The notes under the pieces: model-generated
The model's input: the letters and a program-made list of their open reading frames with translations, nothing else
Database searches by the model: none
Told to the model about the DNA's origin: nothing
Assembly: GCF_002119765.1 (NCBI RefSeq)
Contig: NZ_CP021112.1
Location: 5,698,501-5,762,500 of the forward strand
Origin: Pseudorhodoplanes sinuspersici
GTDB lineage: Bacteria; Pseudomonadota; Alphaproteobacteria; Rhizobiales; Xanthobacteraceae
DNA length: 64,000 nucleotides
Direction: 5' to 3'
Shown here: piece after piece, positions 33,081 through 41,996 of the stretch
How positions within the stretch are numbered: the stretch's first letter is position 1
How the letters are laid out: each line of letters begins with the position of its first letter
Made by a program: the position numbers and the translations under genes

Positions 33081-35407
33081 GACCACTTCCCTGACTGTTG
33101 CAGCGCCGTGTGAATCCGCTGCGGCGTTGCCGGGGCTTCGTTAAGTGTAATGTCGAACGGCGACAGCGCGTCGTTGATGGCATTGATGATCGCCGCCGGT
33201 GCACCAATGGCGCCGCCCTCGCCCAGACCCTTCGCCTGAGTGAGCGTGTCGCCAGTCAGCGTCTCGAGGTGAAAAATCTCAATGGCCGGAATTTCGTGCG
33301 ATGTGGGCGGCAGATAATCGGCAAGCGTTGTTGTCAGGATATTGCCGGTCTCGTCATAGATGATTTCCTCATAGAGCGCGTTGGCGATGCCCTGCGCGAC
33401 GCCGCCATGGATCTGGCCTTCGGCGATCATCGGATTGATCAGCCGCCCTGCATCTTCTGCAACGATGTACCGCTCGATCTTCACGCCACCCGTTTCGACA
33501 TCAACCTCGACAATAACGGCATGGCAGGCATTGGAGAAAGTGCCGCCCGGATCATAGCTCGCCGTCTCGCTTAAGCCCGGCCCAAGATCGGTAAACAAAT
33601 GCGCCTTGTGATAGGCCGCCCGCGCAACCTGCTCGACCGGGAGAAAGCGATTGGTGCCTTTCACCTTTGCCGCGCCATCCTCCAGCTCGATCTCGTCGGG
33701 ATCGGCCTCCAGCAAGCGCCCCGCAATCTGCAGGAGCTTGCTGCGGACCTTTCGTGCCGCGAGCAAGGTCGCGCCGCCGGCGATCACCGCAGAACGGCTG
33801 GCGAAGGTGCCAAAGCCGTAGGGTGTGCGGTCCGTGTCGCCGTGCACCACAGTGACCTTCGACGGATCGACGCCAACCTGATCGGCGACGATCTGCGCCA
33901 AGGTCGTCCGCAAACCTTGACCATGCGGCGACGCGCCAATGCGCGCTTCGACACGGCCGGACGGGTCCATGCTGAGATCGACGACCTCCCAGCCAGGCGT
34001 GATCTCCATGCCGCGAGCAGCAAAAGCCGGCGTGCCATAACCGGTGCGCTCGGAGAAGGTTGCGAGGCCGATACCAAGATAGCGGTTGTGCTTGCGGGCC
34101 TCGGCTTGGCGCTGCCGGAAGCCCGGAATGTCGAGCGCCTCGACCGCGATCTCCATCGTCTCCCGATACGATGCATCGTCAAAGACGAGACCCGTCGCCG
34201 AGGTGTAAGGAAACGTGGTGATGAGATTGCGCCGCCTGATGTCGACCAGATCGAGCGCCAGCGTCTTTGCGGCCTTGTCCATCAATCGTTCAAGGGCAAG
34301 GGTGATGACCGGCCGCGACACACCGCGATACGGTGCCATCGGGCAGGTGTTGGTGACAACGCCGCGCGCATGACAGGCATAAGCGCGCACGTCATAGGGG
34401 CCGGGCATTTCCGCCATTGCCATCAGCGGTTCGACGGCGCAGGTGGTCGGGAAGCAGGAATAGGCGCCGATATTGGCGAGGACATCCGCGGACAAGGCCA
34501 GCAGCTTGCCGTCGGAGGCGAACGCTCCTTGTAGCGTGACATACTGATCGCGGCTATGGAAACAGGCGATCAGATTCTCGCGCCTGTCCTCGGTCCATGC
34601 CACCGACATGCGCAACCGCCTGGCGAGCCATACCAGCGCGACATATTCCGGCGTCAGTGACATTTTCTGACCGAAGCCGCCGCCGACATCGGGAGCGATC
34701 ACCCGCAGATCCGATTCCGGGATACCCACGAGATCGGCAATCGCCGTCCGCATCAGATGCGGCATCTGCGTCGAGCAGGTCAGCGTGATGCGTCCCGAGA
34801 CGGAATCGAAGGCCGCGTGCGCGCCGCGCGGCTCCAGCGGCAGGGCGTTCTGACGCCGTGACCGGATGTCGACGCTGACGATTTGTGCGGCGCTCGTCCA
34901 GACGTCATCGAAGCCTGGCGTTTTTACACGCCCCTCAACAATGACATTGGCCGGCGCTTCACTGTGCACTGCTGGCGCGCCCTCACCGATCGCCGCTCTT
35001 GCATCGACCAGCGGCGGCGTTTCCTCGATCTCGAGTTCGACCTGCTCGGCGATATCCTCGGCATCTTCCTCGCTGTCGGCGACCACGACCGCAACCGGCT
35101 CACCCATGAAGCGAACGACGCCGTCGGCGAGAACGGGATGACTGATCGGGATATAGTTGAACTTGTGCAGCATCGGCCGGATCGGCTTCACGCCATCAAG
35201 ATCCGCAGCCGTGATCACCATCGCGCCTGGCGGTAGGGTGATCGCCTTGATGCGCCCGGATGCAACGGGGCTGCGCACGAAGCTCACCCAGCGCTGCGCG
35301 GCAAGATCTCCGGTGAAACGGCCACGGCCTGTAATCAGAGCCGGGTCTTCAACGCGCCGGATGGAGCGGCCAACCCAGGTTTTGATGTCGTGATCGTGGG
35401 CGCTCAT
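33077..35407 (-). CDS. Molybdenum hydroxylase large subunit B (XdhB/CoxL type)
   Basis: 776-residue molybdopterin-binding subunit, paralogous to but clearly different from the one at 30295-32601. Landmarks: VGRSIRRVEDPALITGRGRF at the start, GGGFGQKM, the active-site loop MAPYRGVSRP, PHGQGLRTTLAQIVADQVGV, and the catalytic Glu in AKGLGEGGAIGAPAA. The loop differs from subunit A (YRAPGRFE) so the substrate or position of attack probably differs. It overlaps the medium subunit by ATGA and the small subunit by GTGA. Confidence 0.93.
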   Translation of the reverse strand: MSAHDHDIKTWVGRSIRRVEDPALITGRGRFTGDLAAQRWVSFVRSPVASGRIKAITLPPGAMVITAADLDGVKPIRPMLHKFNYIPISHPVLADGVVRFMGEPVAVVVADSEEDAEDIAEQVELEIEETPPLVDARAAIGEGAPAVHSEAPANVIVEGRVKTPGFDDVWTSAAQIVSVDIRSRRQNALPLEPRGAHAAFDSVSGRITLTCSTQMPHLMRTAIADLVGIPESDLRVIAPDVGGGFGQKMSLTPEYVALVWLARRLRMSVAWTEDRRENLIACFHSRDQYVTLQGAFASDGKLLALSADVLANIGAYSCFPTTCAVEPLMAMAEMPGPYDVRAYACHARGVVTNTCPMAPYRGVSRPVITLALERLMDKAAKTLALDLVDIRRRNLITTFPYTSATGLVFDDASYRETMEIAVEALDIPGFRQRQAEARKHNRYLGIGLATFSERTGYGTPAFAARGMEITPGWEVVDLSMDPSGRVEARIGASPHGQGLRTTLAQIVADQVGVDPSKVTVVHGDTDRTPYGFGTFASRSAVIAGGATLLAARKVRSKLLQIAGRLLEADPDEIELEDGAAKVKGTNRFLPVEQVARAAYHKAHLFTDLGPGLSETASYDPGGTFSNACHAVIVEVDVETGGVKIERYIVAEDAGRLINPMIAEGQIHGGVAQGIANALYEEIIYDETGNILTTTLADYLPPTSHEIPAIEIFHLETLTGDTLTQAKGLGEGGAIGAPAAIINAINDALSPFDITLNEAPATPQRIHTALQQSGKWS

Positions 35408-36261
35408 GCGGCCGCGCGTTCCAACGCCCGACGCGTGACCGTGCGAACGAGATCGCGCCGGAATTTCGCATTCGCTTGCAGGTCCTCCATTGGATCGACA
35501 GTCGCAGACGCTGCTTCCCCTGCGGCGGCAAACGCTTCCGCGCTCGGCGCTCTTCCACTCAGAGCAGCCTCAGCTTCGCTGATGCGGCGCGGACGCCCCT
35601 CGGCACCACCAACACCAACGCGTGGCTCGACAATAAGACCGTCCTCCAGACGATACGTCACGAGCGACATAGCAATGGCATAATCGCCCGCGCGCCGGCT
35701 GAATTCGTAAAAGCCAAAATGCGTATCCGGCGGCAGAAGCGGCAGACTAGCCTCAGTCAAAAGCTCGTTCTCGGCGAGATTGGTCGTCATCGCCCAGTCG
35801 AAAAAATCGTCGGCCGCAAGCTGGCGCGTCCCGCTCACACTGCGCGCGGTGATCGTTGCGCCGAGCGTTGCGGCGACCAGGCACCATTCCGACGCCGGAT
35901 CGGCATGCGCAAGGCTGCCGCAGAAGGTGCCACGCGTTCGGATCGGGTAATGGGCGATGTGCCGCATCACGAACGACAAAAGTGAGCCCAGCGGCCCCTC
36001 AACCACCGGACGCTGAAAGGCCGCGTGCCGCGTGCCCGCGCCGATCACCAGACGACCGTCAGCCACCGCAAGCTTATCGAGCGCGGCGATGCCGTTGATA
36101 TCGACCAGATGCGCCGGACGCGCCATGCGGAACGCCATTGTCGGAACAAGGCTCTGCCCCCCCGCCAGCACGCGCCCGTCGCTCGGGGCCACCTCGCCAA
36201 GGATCGCGACAGCATCCTCGACCGTTTTTGGCGCGTGATAGGTAAAGGCCGCAGGCTTCAT
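35404..36261 (-). CDS. Molybdenum hydroxylase FAD subunit (CoxM type)
   Basis: 285-residue medium subunit binding FAD. Motifs are AGGQSLVPTMAFRMARP (pyrophosphate loop) and TRGTFCGSLAHADPASEW, followed by the CO_deh_flav C-terminal domain. It is the first gene of the four-gene operon M-L-S-L. The promoter region carries a 28-bp inverted repeat at 36292-36319, 30 bp before the start. Confidence 0.93.
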   Translation of the reverse strand: MKPAAFTYHAPKTVEDAVAILGEVAPSDGRVLAGGQSLVPTMAFRMARPAHLVDINGIAALDKLAVADGRLVIGAGTRHAAFQRPVVEGPLGSLLSFVMRHIAHYPIRTRGTFCGSLAHADPASEWCLVAATLGATITARSVSGTRQLAADDFFDWAMTTNLAENELLTEASLPLLPPDTHFGFYEFSRRAGDYAIAMSLVTYRLEDGLIVEPRVGVGGAEGRPRRISEAEAALSGRAPSAEAFAAAGEAASATVDPMEDLQANAKFRRDLVRTVTRRALERAAA

Positions 36262-36291
36262 CGGATCGGGCTCGTACCAGGCTTCTCACCA

Positions 36292-36319
36292 GGAGATTGC
36301 TTGTATGCTAACAATCTCC
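36292..36319. promoter_or_regulatory. Inverted repeat upstream of the molybdenum hydroxylase operon
   Basis: GGAGATTG and CAATCTCC (8-bp perfect arms, 12-bp spacer) with an inner TTGTATGCTAACAA. The inner part resembles GntR-type half-sites (GT...AC) and the 5451-5496 sites. It overlaps the expected promoter of the leftward operon, so an operator is more likely than a terminator. Confidence 0.55.
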
Positions 36320-36443
36320 CCGCCAGCGTCAATGCGTGTTTTTCTTCACTCCAAACTGAAAAATGCCGACGATCGCGGCACCCTGCATCGTCGATCATCA
36401 GCCTAGGATAAAAAAGCGCGGCAGCCCGCGACGGACGCAGAAG

Positions 36444-36475
36444 CGGCTGCGGTGGCCGTCGTCGCGCCGCAGCCG
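36444..36475 (-). terminator. Possible hairpin after the frameshifted amidohydrolase
   Basis: CGGCTGCGG / CCGCAGCCG arms (9 bp) with a 14-base GC-rich loop, just past the stop of the leftward gene at 36482. There is no clear T-run, so factor-independent termination is uncertain. Confidence 0.4.
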
Positions 36476-36481
36476 TTTGCG

Positions 36482-37446
36482 CTACATTTTCAGCAGCCTC
36501 TTGGCGTTTCCGCTCAGGATCTTGACCTTGTCGTCGTCGCAGAGCGGCACGCCGCGCATCCAGTCCACCGCCGGTTTGCTCTCAGACACGAACGGCCAGT
36601 CGACGGCAAAGAGGATGCGGTCGACGCCCATTTCCATGACGCTGCACAGCAAAGCCGGATTGGAGAAAAAGCCACTCGTCGTAACCCAGAAATTCCGGCA
36701 GAAAATATCACGGAAGCTCAATGACTTTTGCCCCGGCCGCGACAGGGCCTGATCGATGCGCCACACCAGAAATGGCAGCGTCTCGCCGAAATGCCCGACG
36801 ATAATCTTGAGATTGGGGTGATGCTCGAAGATGCCCGACAGGATCAGCCGGATCGCCTGCGTGCCGTTCTCGATCGTGTAGCCCCAGGCCGGACGCGCGA
36901 AACTCGGAAACTGCTTTTCGTAATCCTGGAAATAGGCACCCCTGACCGCGTCATGCGGGACGGCGGGGTGAAGATAAATCGGCACATCCAGTTTTCGGCG
37001 CGTGTGAAAATCGGCCAGGATTTCGGCAGGTCGAGAAATTCGCCGTTGGACAGCCCGTTAATGATCGCCCCCTTGAAGCCGAGCCCCACGCAGCGTTCGA
37101 GTTCGTCGGCCGCGGCCTCCGGCGCATTGGTCGGTAGCGACGCAAAGCCGGCGAAGCGGTCCGGTTTGTCAGCAACCACCGCGGCCAACCTGTCATTGAC
37201 GCGCTTCATCAAAGGTATGGCGACATCTGGAGCGAGCTTCTGCCCGGCCGGTGCGCCATGCGACAGCACCTGGATATCGATGCCGGCTTCATCCATGTCG
37301 CGAATGCGTTCGCCACCGAAATCCTCCAGTCGCTTCTGTATTTTGTCGCCTTTGCCGATCTCGCTTCCGGTGAAGTGAGACGCGAGTTCCGGATCCCAGT
37401 AATGTTCTTCTATCGCGATAACTGAACAATGCGGTTTCGCAAACAT
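36482..37446 (-). pseudogene. Frameshifted decarboxylase-type amidohydrolase (ACMSD/gamma-resorcylate decarboxylase family)
   Basis: The family's features are split over two frames. The N-terminal part from ATG 37446 has IAIEEHYWDPEL (metal Glu/His) and IRDMDEAGIDIQVLSHGAPA. The C-terminal part has VPIYLHPAVP (metal His), VGHFGETLPFLVWRIDQAL and FAVDWPF (metal Asp). They join if one A is added in the GAAAAC run at 36992-36995, restoring RAEKLDVPIYLHP in place of RAENWMCRF. This family removes CO2 without oxidation from aromatic acids. A one-base loss in a homopolymer could be a sequencing error or a recent inactivation. Confidence 0.82.
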
Positions 37447-37467
37447 GCCGTTCCTTCGCCGCAGCCG

Positions 37468-38382
37468 CTAGGTCAAGATGGCCTTCGCAGCATTGCCCAT
37501 CGCTTCCACCGAGGCATCGCCAGTATCGAGGAACGCAACGATACGGCACGGGCAGCCTTCAAGGCCTTCGTAGCGCCAGGGGAAGGCCCCGATCAGGCAG
37601 CGCTGGTTGAGCACCAGCTCGATGTCACCGCCGAGATTCTCCGCATGCAGCAGGCCTTCCTGGAACGCCCAGCTATGGAACGGAAACATATCCTGCTGCA
37701 CTTTTCTGCCGGATTTCTTGTGTGTGTATTCGAAGATTCCGAAGAATTCTGCCGGCGTTTTGCCATGCTTCTTGGTGAATTCATCCGCGAGATCTGGCCG
37801 CATACGGCGGATCGACGTGTTCATCGCGTGATCGCATGACCCCGTATCCATGCCCCACCACTTGATTTTTTTGTTCAGCATCCAGTGGAGCGTGTCGAGA
37901 TTCGGCCCCGGGTGATAGCAGAAGTATTTCACGAGATCCTGCTGCGACTGCCCCTCATAATGCTTGTGCCAGCCGGTATGCAGGATGAGGATATCGCCTT
38001 CGCGGATATCGGCGCCGGCGCTTTCGATGATCTCCGGCGTGATCACCGCCCAGTCATGCATATACCCGGAGATATCGACGACCACCGCCTTGTTGAACAG
38101 ATAATCGAGCGGCAGATGCGCCATGTCGCCATTGCGGTTGTCGGTCGCATGCATCGCGCCGTCGAAATGGGTACCGACGTGCAGGGCGGTGTCGATGCGT
38201 TGCGCGACGATCATCTGCGTCTGCAGGTTCTGAGCATAATACATCTTGTTGCCGGCATAGCCGACCCAACCCGGCGTATGCACGTTCATGACGTGCGTGA
38301 GATCGACGATTTTCAAGAGACCCTCCACAAACTTCGAACCAACCGGCAAGCGCTTCAGATGATGTGAACCGGCAAGCTTCAC
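37468..38382 (-). CDS. Cyclase-family hydrolase (kynurenine formamidase-like)
   Basis: 304-residue PF04199 cyclase-family protein. GTG 38382 is chosen because GGGAGG lies 8 bp upstream; a longer form from ATG 38430 has no ribosome site and enters AT-rich regulatory DNA. The metal motif is LHVGTHFDGAMHATD (HxGTHxDxxxH). Also present are WGMDTGSCDHAMN and GDILILHTGWHKHY. Family members are zinc or manganese hydrolases such as arylformamidase (KynB) and isatin or creatinine hydrolases, acting on N-formyl or cyclic amide bonds. It is divergent from the XRE-cupin regulator. Confidence 0.88.
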   Translation of the reverse strand: MKLAGSHHLKRLPVGSKFVEGLLKIVDLTHVMNVHTPGWVGYAGNKMYYAQNLQTQMIVAQRIDTALHVGTHFDGAMHATDNRNGDMAHLPLDYLFNKAVVVDISGYMHDWAVITPEIIESAGADIREGDILILHTGWHKHYEGQSQQDLVKYFCYHPGPNLDTLHWMLNKKIKWWGMDTGSCDHAMNTSIRRMRPDLADEFTKKHGKTPAEFFGIFEYTHKKSGRKVQQDMFPFHSWAFQEGLLHAENLGGDIELVLNQRCLIGAFPWRYEGLEGCPCRIVAFLDTGDASVEAMGNAAKAILT

Positions 38383-38479
38383 ACCCCGGCCCTCCCGAAT
38401 TTGAATATTATTAATGAATAGTTTAATCATGTCAAAATTGGTATTTGCAGCACTCAAGGACGCGCACGAGGAACATTCC

Positions 38480-39082
38480 ATGACCGGCGAATCCGCGCCG
38501 AAGGATCAGGTCGATTTCGACGGCACAACCGCGACCACGCTCAGCGCAATCGGCAACCGAATTCGCGAATTGCGTCAGGCACGCGGACTGACGTTGCAAT
38601 CGCTTGCCGATGCCTGCGCCCTGAGCCAATCAATGTTGAGTCTGGTTGAACGCGGACGCGCCTCCCCCTCGATCGGCTCTTTGATCGTCATCGCCAATGC
38701 GCTCGGCGTGCCAATGTCCGAACTCATCGTCGCGCAGACGACCGACGATACGCGGTTTGTCGTGCGTCGCGAGGATCAGCGCGTGATCAAGACCGCGACC
38801 AATGTCATTCGACGCCTCCTTCGTGAAGATCGCATGCGTGGCGTTTCCATCGCGATGAACGAATATCAGCCGAATACGGGCGCCAACGCCGCCCCGATCA
38901 CGCATGACGGATACGAATACGGCGTTGTCCTGGAGGGCACGCTGACGGTGGAAATCAACGGCGCGGCGTATATCCTGAACGAGGGAGATTTGATCTCCTA
39001 TGGCTCGCGGCGTCCGCACCGAATCTGGAATCACGGGTCCACAAAAGTGCGCACGCTCTGGATCAATCTTCAGCAGGACTAG
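38480..39082 (+). CDS. XRE-family regulator with cupin sensor domain
   Basis: 200-residue regulator: helix-turn-helix at residues about 22-80 (IGNRIRELRQARGLTLQSLA, LSQSMLSLVERGRASPSIGS) and a C-terminal small-molecule-binding cupin (HDGYEYGVVLEGTLTVEING, GDLISYGSRRPHRIWNHG). ATG 38480 is preceded by GAGGAA. It is divergent from the cyclase-family gene across an AT-rich stretch with ATTAA/TTAAT arms at 38410-38427, and just upstream of the amidase. It probably controls both in response to a metabolite bound by the cupin. Confidence 0.93.
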   Translation: MTGESAPKDQVDFDGTTATTLSAIGNRIRELRQARGLTLQSLADACALSQSMLSLVERGRASPSIGSLIVIANALGVPMSELIVAQTTDDTRFVVRREDQRVIKTATNVIRRLLREDRMRGVSIAMNEYQPNTGANAAPITHDGYEYGVVLEGTLTVEINGAAYILNEGDLISYGSRRPHRIWNHGSTKVRTLWINLQQD

Positions 39083-39116
39083 ACCGTTGCACGTGACTGA
39101 TCGGCGAGAAAGCTCC

Positions 39117-40433
39117 ATGTCCATTCGTGATCTGGTCGAGACCTGCCTGGCCAACATCCACAATCTCGACGGCGAAGGCTCTCGCGCGTTCACGCGAATC
39201 TATCACGAAGCGGCCCGACAACGGGCGGACGTTCTCGACCGGACACAAGCACGCGAGAAAGGGCTGCCATTGGCAGGCATGCCAATATCGATCAAGGATC
39301 TTTTCGATATCGCAGGAGAGCCGACGCTGGCCGGTTCTCAGGTCTTAAGAGACGCGCCCCCCGCAGCAGACGATGCCGAGATCGTCCAACACCTGCGAAA
39401 CGCCGGCGCGATCATTATCGGCAAGACCAACATGACCGAGTTCGCATTAAGCGGCCTCGGGCTCAACCCGCATTATGGCACACCGGCCAGTCCATGGCAG
39501 CGCGAGACGCGGCGCATTCCCGGCGGCTCGTCATCCGGCGCCGGCATTTCCGTCGCATACAACATGGCAATCGCCGCGATCGGCACCGACACCGGCGGCT
39601 CCATCCGCATTCCGGCTGCGATATGCGGCCTTGTTGGATTCAAGCCGACCGCCGCAACCATTCCTCAACGCGGCATGCTGCCGCTGTCGCGCAGTTTCGA
39701 TTCCATCGGTCCGATCGCCCGTGACGTCAGCACCTGCGCAACCATCTATTCCGTGCTGTCGGGGCAGCAACAAACTTCGCTAACACCTCTCCCACTCCCA
39801 TCGATCCGGCTGGGCGTTGTGAAGAACATTGTCCTTGATGATCTCGATGCTCAGGTCGCAAAGACATACGAGGCTGCGTTAAGCCGTCTGTCGGCGACCG
39901 GCATTCAATTGCAGGATATGGCACTGCCGGTGCTGGATGGGCATTCCCTCTATTCCGTTCACGGTGGCATGATCGTAGCCGAAGCCTATGCCTGGCATGA
40001 GAAGCTTTTCGCCGAGCGCAGCCATGCGTACGATCCGCGGGTCGCTTCCCGGATTGCACACGGACGTCGTATTTCTGCGGACGACTACAAGGCCTTTCAG
40101 GCCGAGCGCGCCCGCCTGATCAGGCAATGGGACATTGAGACGGGGTCCGTGGACGCAGTCATCATGCCGACGATCCCGATCATTGCGCCGACCATCAGGG
40201 AAGCGGACGCTGATGCAAACTACAACCGGCTCGACCGACTCATCCTGCGCAACCCGACAATCGGCAATCTCATGGATGCATGCAGCATCACCCTGCCATG
40301 CCATGAAGCATTAGACGCGCCCGTCGGCCTGATGCTGACTGCGCGCGGCGGACGCGATCGTGAACTCCTCCGTATTGCCAAGATGCTGGAGGGAGTCTTG
40401 CCACCGCGACAGGATGCGATGATCCAGTCCTGA
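39117..40433 (+). CDS. Amidase (amidase-signature family)
   Basis: 438-residue amidase-signature enzyme that hydrolyses carboxamides to acid and ammonia. The catalytic triad is visible: Lys in MPISIKDLFDIAG, cis-Ser in PGGSSSGAGISVAY, and the nucleophile Ser in IGTDTGGSIRIPA. Length fits free-standing amidases such as AtzF/GatA-like enzymes. ATG 39117 follows GAGAA, a weak ribosome site. It lies 34 bp after the XRE-cupin regulator. Substrate unknown; a ring-fission amide would suit the neighbourhood. Confidence 0.93.
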   Translation: MSIRDLVETCLANIHNLDGEGSRAFTRIYHEAARQRADVLDRTQAREKGLPLAGMPISIKDLFDIAGEPTLAGSQVLRDAPPAADDAEIVQHLRNAGAIIIGKTNMTEFALSGLGLNPHYGTPASPWQRETRRIPGGSSSGAGISVAYNMAIAAIGTDTGGSIRIPAAICGLVGFKPTAATIPQRGMLPLSRSFDSIGPIARDVSTCATIYSVLSGQQQTSLTPLPLPSIRLGVVKNIVLDDLDAQVAKTYEAALSRLSATGIQLQDMALPVLDGHSLYSVHGGMIVAEAYAWHEKLFAERSHAYDPRVASRIAHGRRISADDYKAFQAERARLIRQWDIETGSVDAVIMPTIPIIAPTIREADADANYNRLDRLILRNPTIGNLMDACSITLPCHEALDAPVGLMLTARGGRDRELLRIAKMLEGVLPPRQDAMIQS

Positions 40434-40632
40434 TCGGCCGGCACGGCTTCACGTCGCCTGCGCGATCTCGTCAACCGAACGAAACGCCGCGAGCAGCCGG
40501 TCGCTACGCCAGCCGGTCGCAGGAGGTCCAAGTATGCCAAATTATCCAGCGATACGTGACTGTTTACGCAAGAAGATATATTATATTGATACCAAATACG
40601 GGCCTGTCATTTTGGCCCCTGGAGTACTGAAA

Positions 40633-40800
40633 ATGCGCACCTTTATTTTCGCACTCGTTGTTGCCGCGTTGCTTGGTCTGGGTTGGGCCTTCGGTTTGAA
40701 TTCCTTCCAGCGGAGCGTCGCAACGGCTGACACCAGCAGCAGCGGATCGGTTCGTCTGGATCAGCAGGAAGTCGTCAATTATTACGGCCGCGAAGGCTGA
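40633..40800 (+). CDS. Small membrane-anchored or secreted protein, unknown function
   Basis: 55-residue protein starting MRTFIFALVVAALLGLGWAF, a hydrophobic N-terminus with an immediately preceding TGGAG ribosome site, then a short polar tail ending VNYYGREG. It is followed by a strong bidirectional terminator, so it is a single-gene unit; TATATT-rich DNA near 40575 may be its promoter. I cannot assign a family with certainty. Similar short anchored proteins are frequent in Bradyrhizobium-like genomes. Confidence 0.6.
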   Translation: MRTFIFALVVAALLGLGWAFGLNSFQRSVATADTSSSGSVRLDQQEVVNYYGREG

Positions 40801-40847
40801 CCGTAAAACAGAAGAACAGCAAAAAACGCTCCAGTTTCATCATTCGT

Positions 40848-40889
40848 AAAACAATCGCCCGGCGGAGCGATCCGCCGGGCGATTGTTTT
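40848..40889. terminator. Strong bidirectional terminator
   Basis: Perfect 19-bp stem (AAAACAATCGCCCGGCGGA and its complement) with loop GCGA, A-run on the left and T-run on the right. It separates the small rightward gene from the leftward formate dehydrogenase operon and can serve both. Confidence 0.92.
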
Positions 40890-40906
40890 AAAGCTCCGAT
40901 TGCGGC

Positions 40907-41920
40907 CTATTCAGCCGGCGTTGCGCGTGGCTCCGCCCCGTGGGTACGGCGATTTTCCTCTTCGAGCCACAAGGCGTGATGCTGCTTGGCCCAGTTCACG
41001 TCGACCTCGCCAGTACCCATCGCCTCGAACGCGCCCTCCATGCCGATAGTGCCGATATAGATGTGAGCGAGCATCACGGCGATGAAGAGCACGCCGACGA
41101 CGCTATGCACGATCTGGGCAATCTGCATGCCCGAGATGGTCAACCCGCCATAGAAGGGGAACATCAGGATATAGCCGCTGATCGCCACAGCCGCACCGCC
41201 CAGAACGACGATCCAATAGATCCCCTTCTGGCCGGCATTGAAGCGATAGGCCGGCGGATGATCATCGCCGACGATGCCGCCGCCCCGCTTGAGCCAGTCG
41301 ATGTCGACGCGGTTCGGGATATTGCCGGCGAGCCACATCAGAAAGATCACGACAACGCCGATTGTGAACGGGAAGCTGAGATAATTGTGGGCGTATTTGC
41401 CCCACTGTGACCAGCCGGCAAAGGCGGCCTCGCCCATCAACGGTAACAGCAAGGCCTTGCCGAAGGTGATGTTAAGGCCGGAGATCGCGAGGACGATGAA
41501 ACAGGCTGCCGTCATCCAATGGATGAACCGCTCGAAAGCGTTGAACCGGACGATGGTTCGGCCGGAGCGTCCATTCTGCAGCTTGACCATGCCGCGGACG
41601 AGATAGAAGCCGACCAGCAATGCAAGCATGCCAATGATGGCGATCGCGCCGATCCAATAGAGCGTGACCTGATGAAATTCACGCCATTCGCGCCCTGCCG
41701 GCTGCTCGATATTGTAGGACTTGGTGTCGGGAATCGTACCCCGCCCCCGGATGATCCGCAGTTGCTGGAGAAGTTGATCCTCCTTGACCGAACTTGCCGT
41801 CGGATTCACCGAATGATCCGGATTTAGCTGCTGTGCGCTGACCGGGGCCGCGATGGCAAGGACGCAGAACATCACAATCGCGCCGATGGCAACGCGAATT
41901 GAAGTTATCGATTTGGCCAT
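40907..41920 (-). CDS. Formate dehydrogenase cytochrome b subunit (gamma)
   Basis: 337-residue membrane subunit of a respiratory formate dehydrogenase. ATG 41920 is chosen because GAGGAG lies 6 bp upstream. A signal-like N-terminus (VMFCVLAIAAPVSAQQ) is followed by a periplasmic stretch and four membrane helices with haem-ligand histidines (FNAFERFIHWMTAACF, YAHNYLSFPF, IAQIVHSVVGVLFIAVMLAH). It takes electrons from the FdhAB dimer into the membrane. It is the last gene of the leftward operon. Confidence 0.92.
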   Translation of the reverse strand: MAKSITSIRVAIGAIVMFCVLAIAAPVSAQQLNPDHSVNPTASSVKEDQLLQQLRIIRGRGTIPDTKSYNIEQPAGREWREFHQVTLYWIGAIAIIGMLALLVGFYLVRGMVKLQNGRSGRTIVRFNAFERFIHWMTAACFIVLAISGLNITFGKALLLPLMGEAAFAGWSQWGKYAHNYLSFPFTIGVVVIFLMWLAGNIPNRVDIDWLKRGGGIVGDDHPPAYRFNAGQKGIYWIVVLGGAAVAISGYILMFPFYGGLTISGMQIAQIVHSVVGVLFIAVMLAHIYIGTIGMEGAFEAMGTGEVDVNWAKQHHALWLEEENRRTHGAEPRATPAE

Positions 41921-41996
41921 CCCCATCTCCTCGTTGTCCATTATCGTTCCGAAAAGCGGCCGACGGGAACGTCCCATCGGCCGTATCGTCAGGAAA

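Noticed and set aside
30295-36261. Aerobic CO dehydrogenase (CoxMSL)
   Set aside because: The active-site loop lacks the AYRCSFR sequence with the Cu-binding cysteine; both large subunits are generic Mo hydroxylases.
37468-38481. Longer start for the cyclase-family gene
   Set aside because: The extra residues come from AT-rich promoter DNA without a ribosome site; GTG 38382 behind GGGAGG is better.
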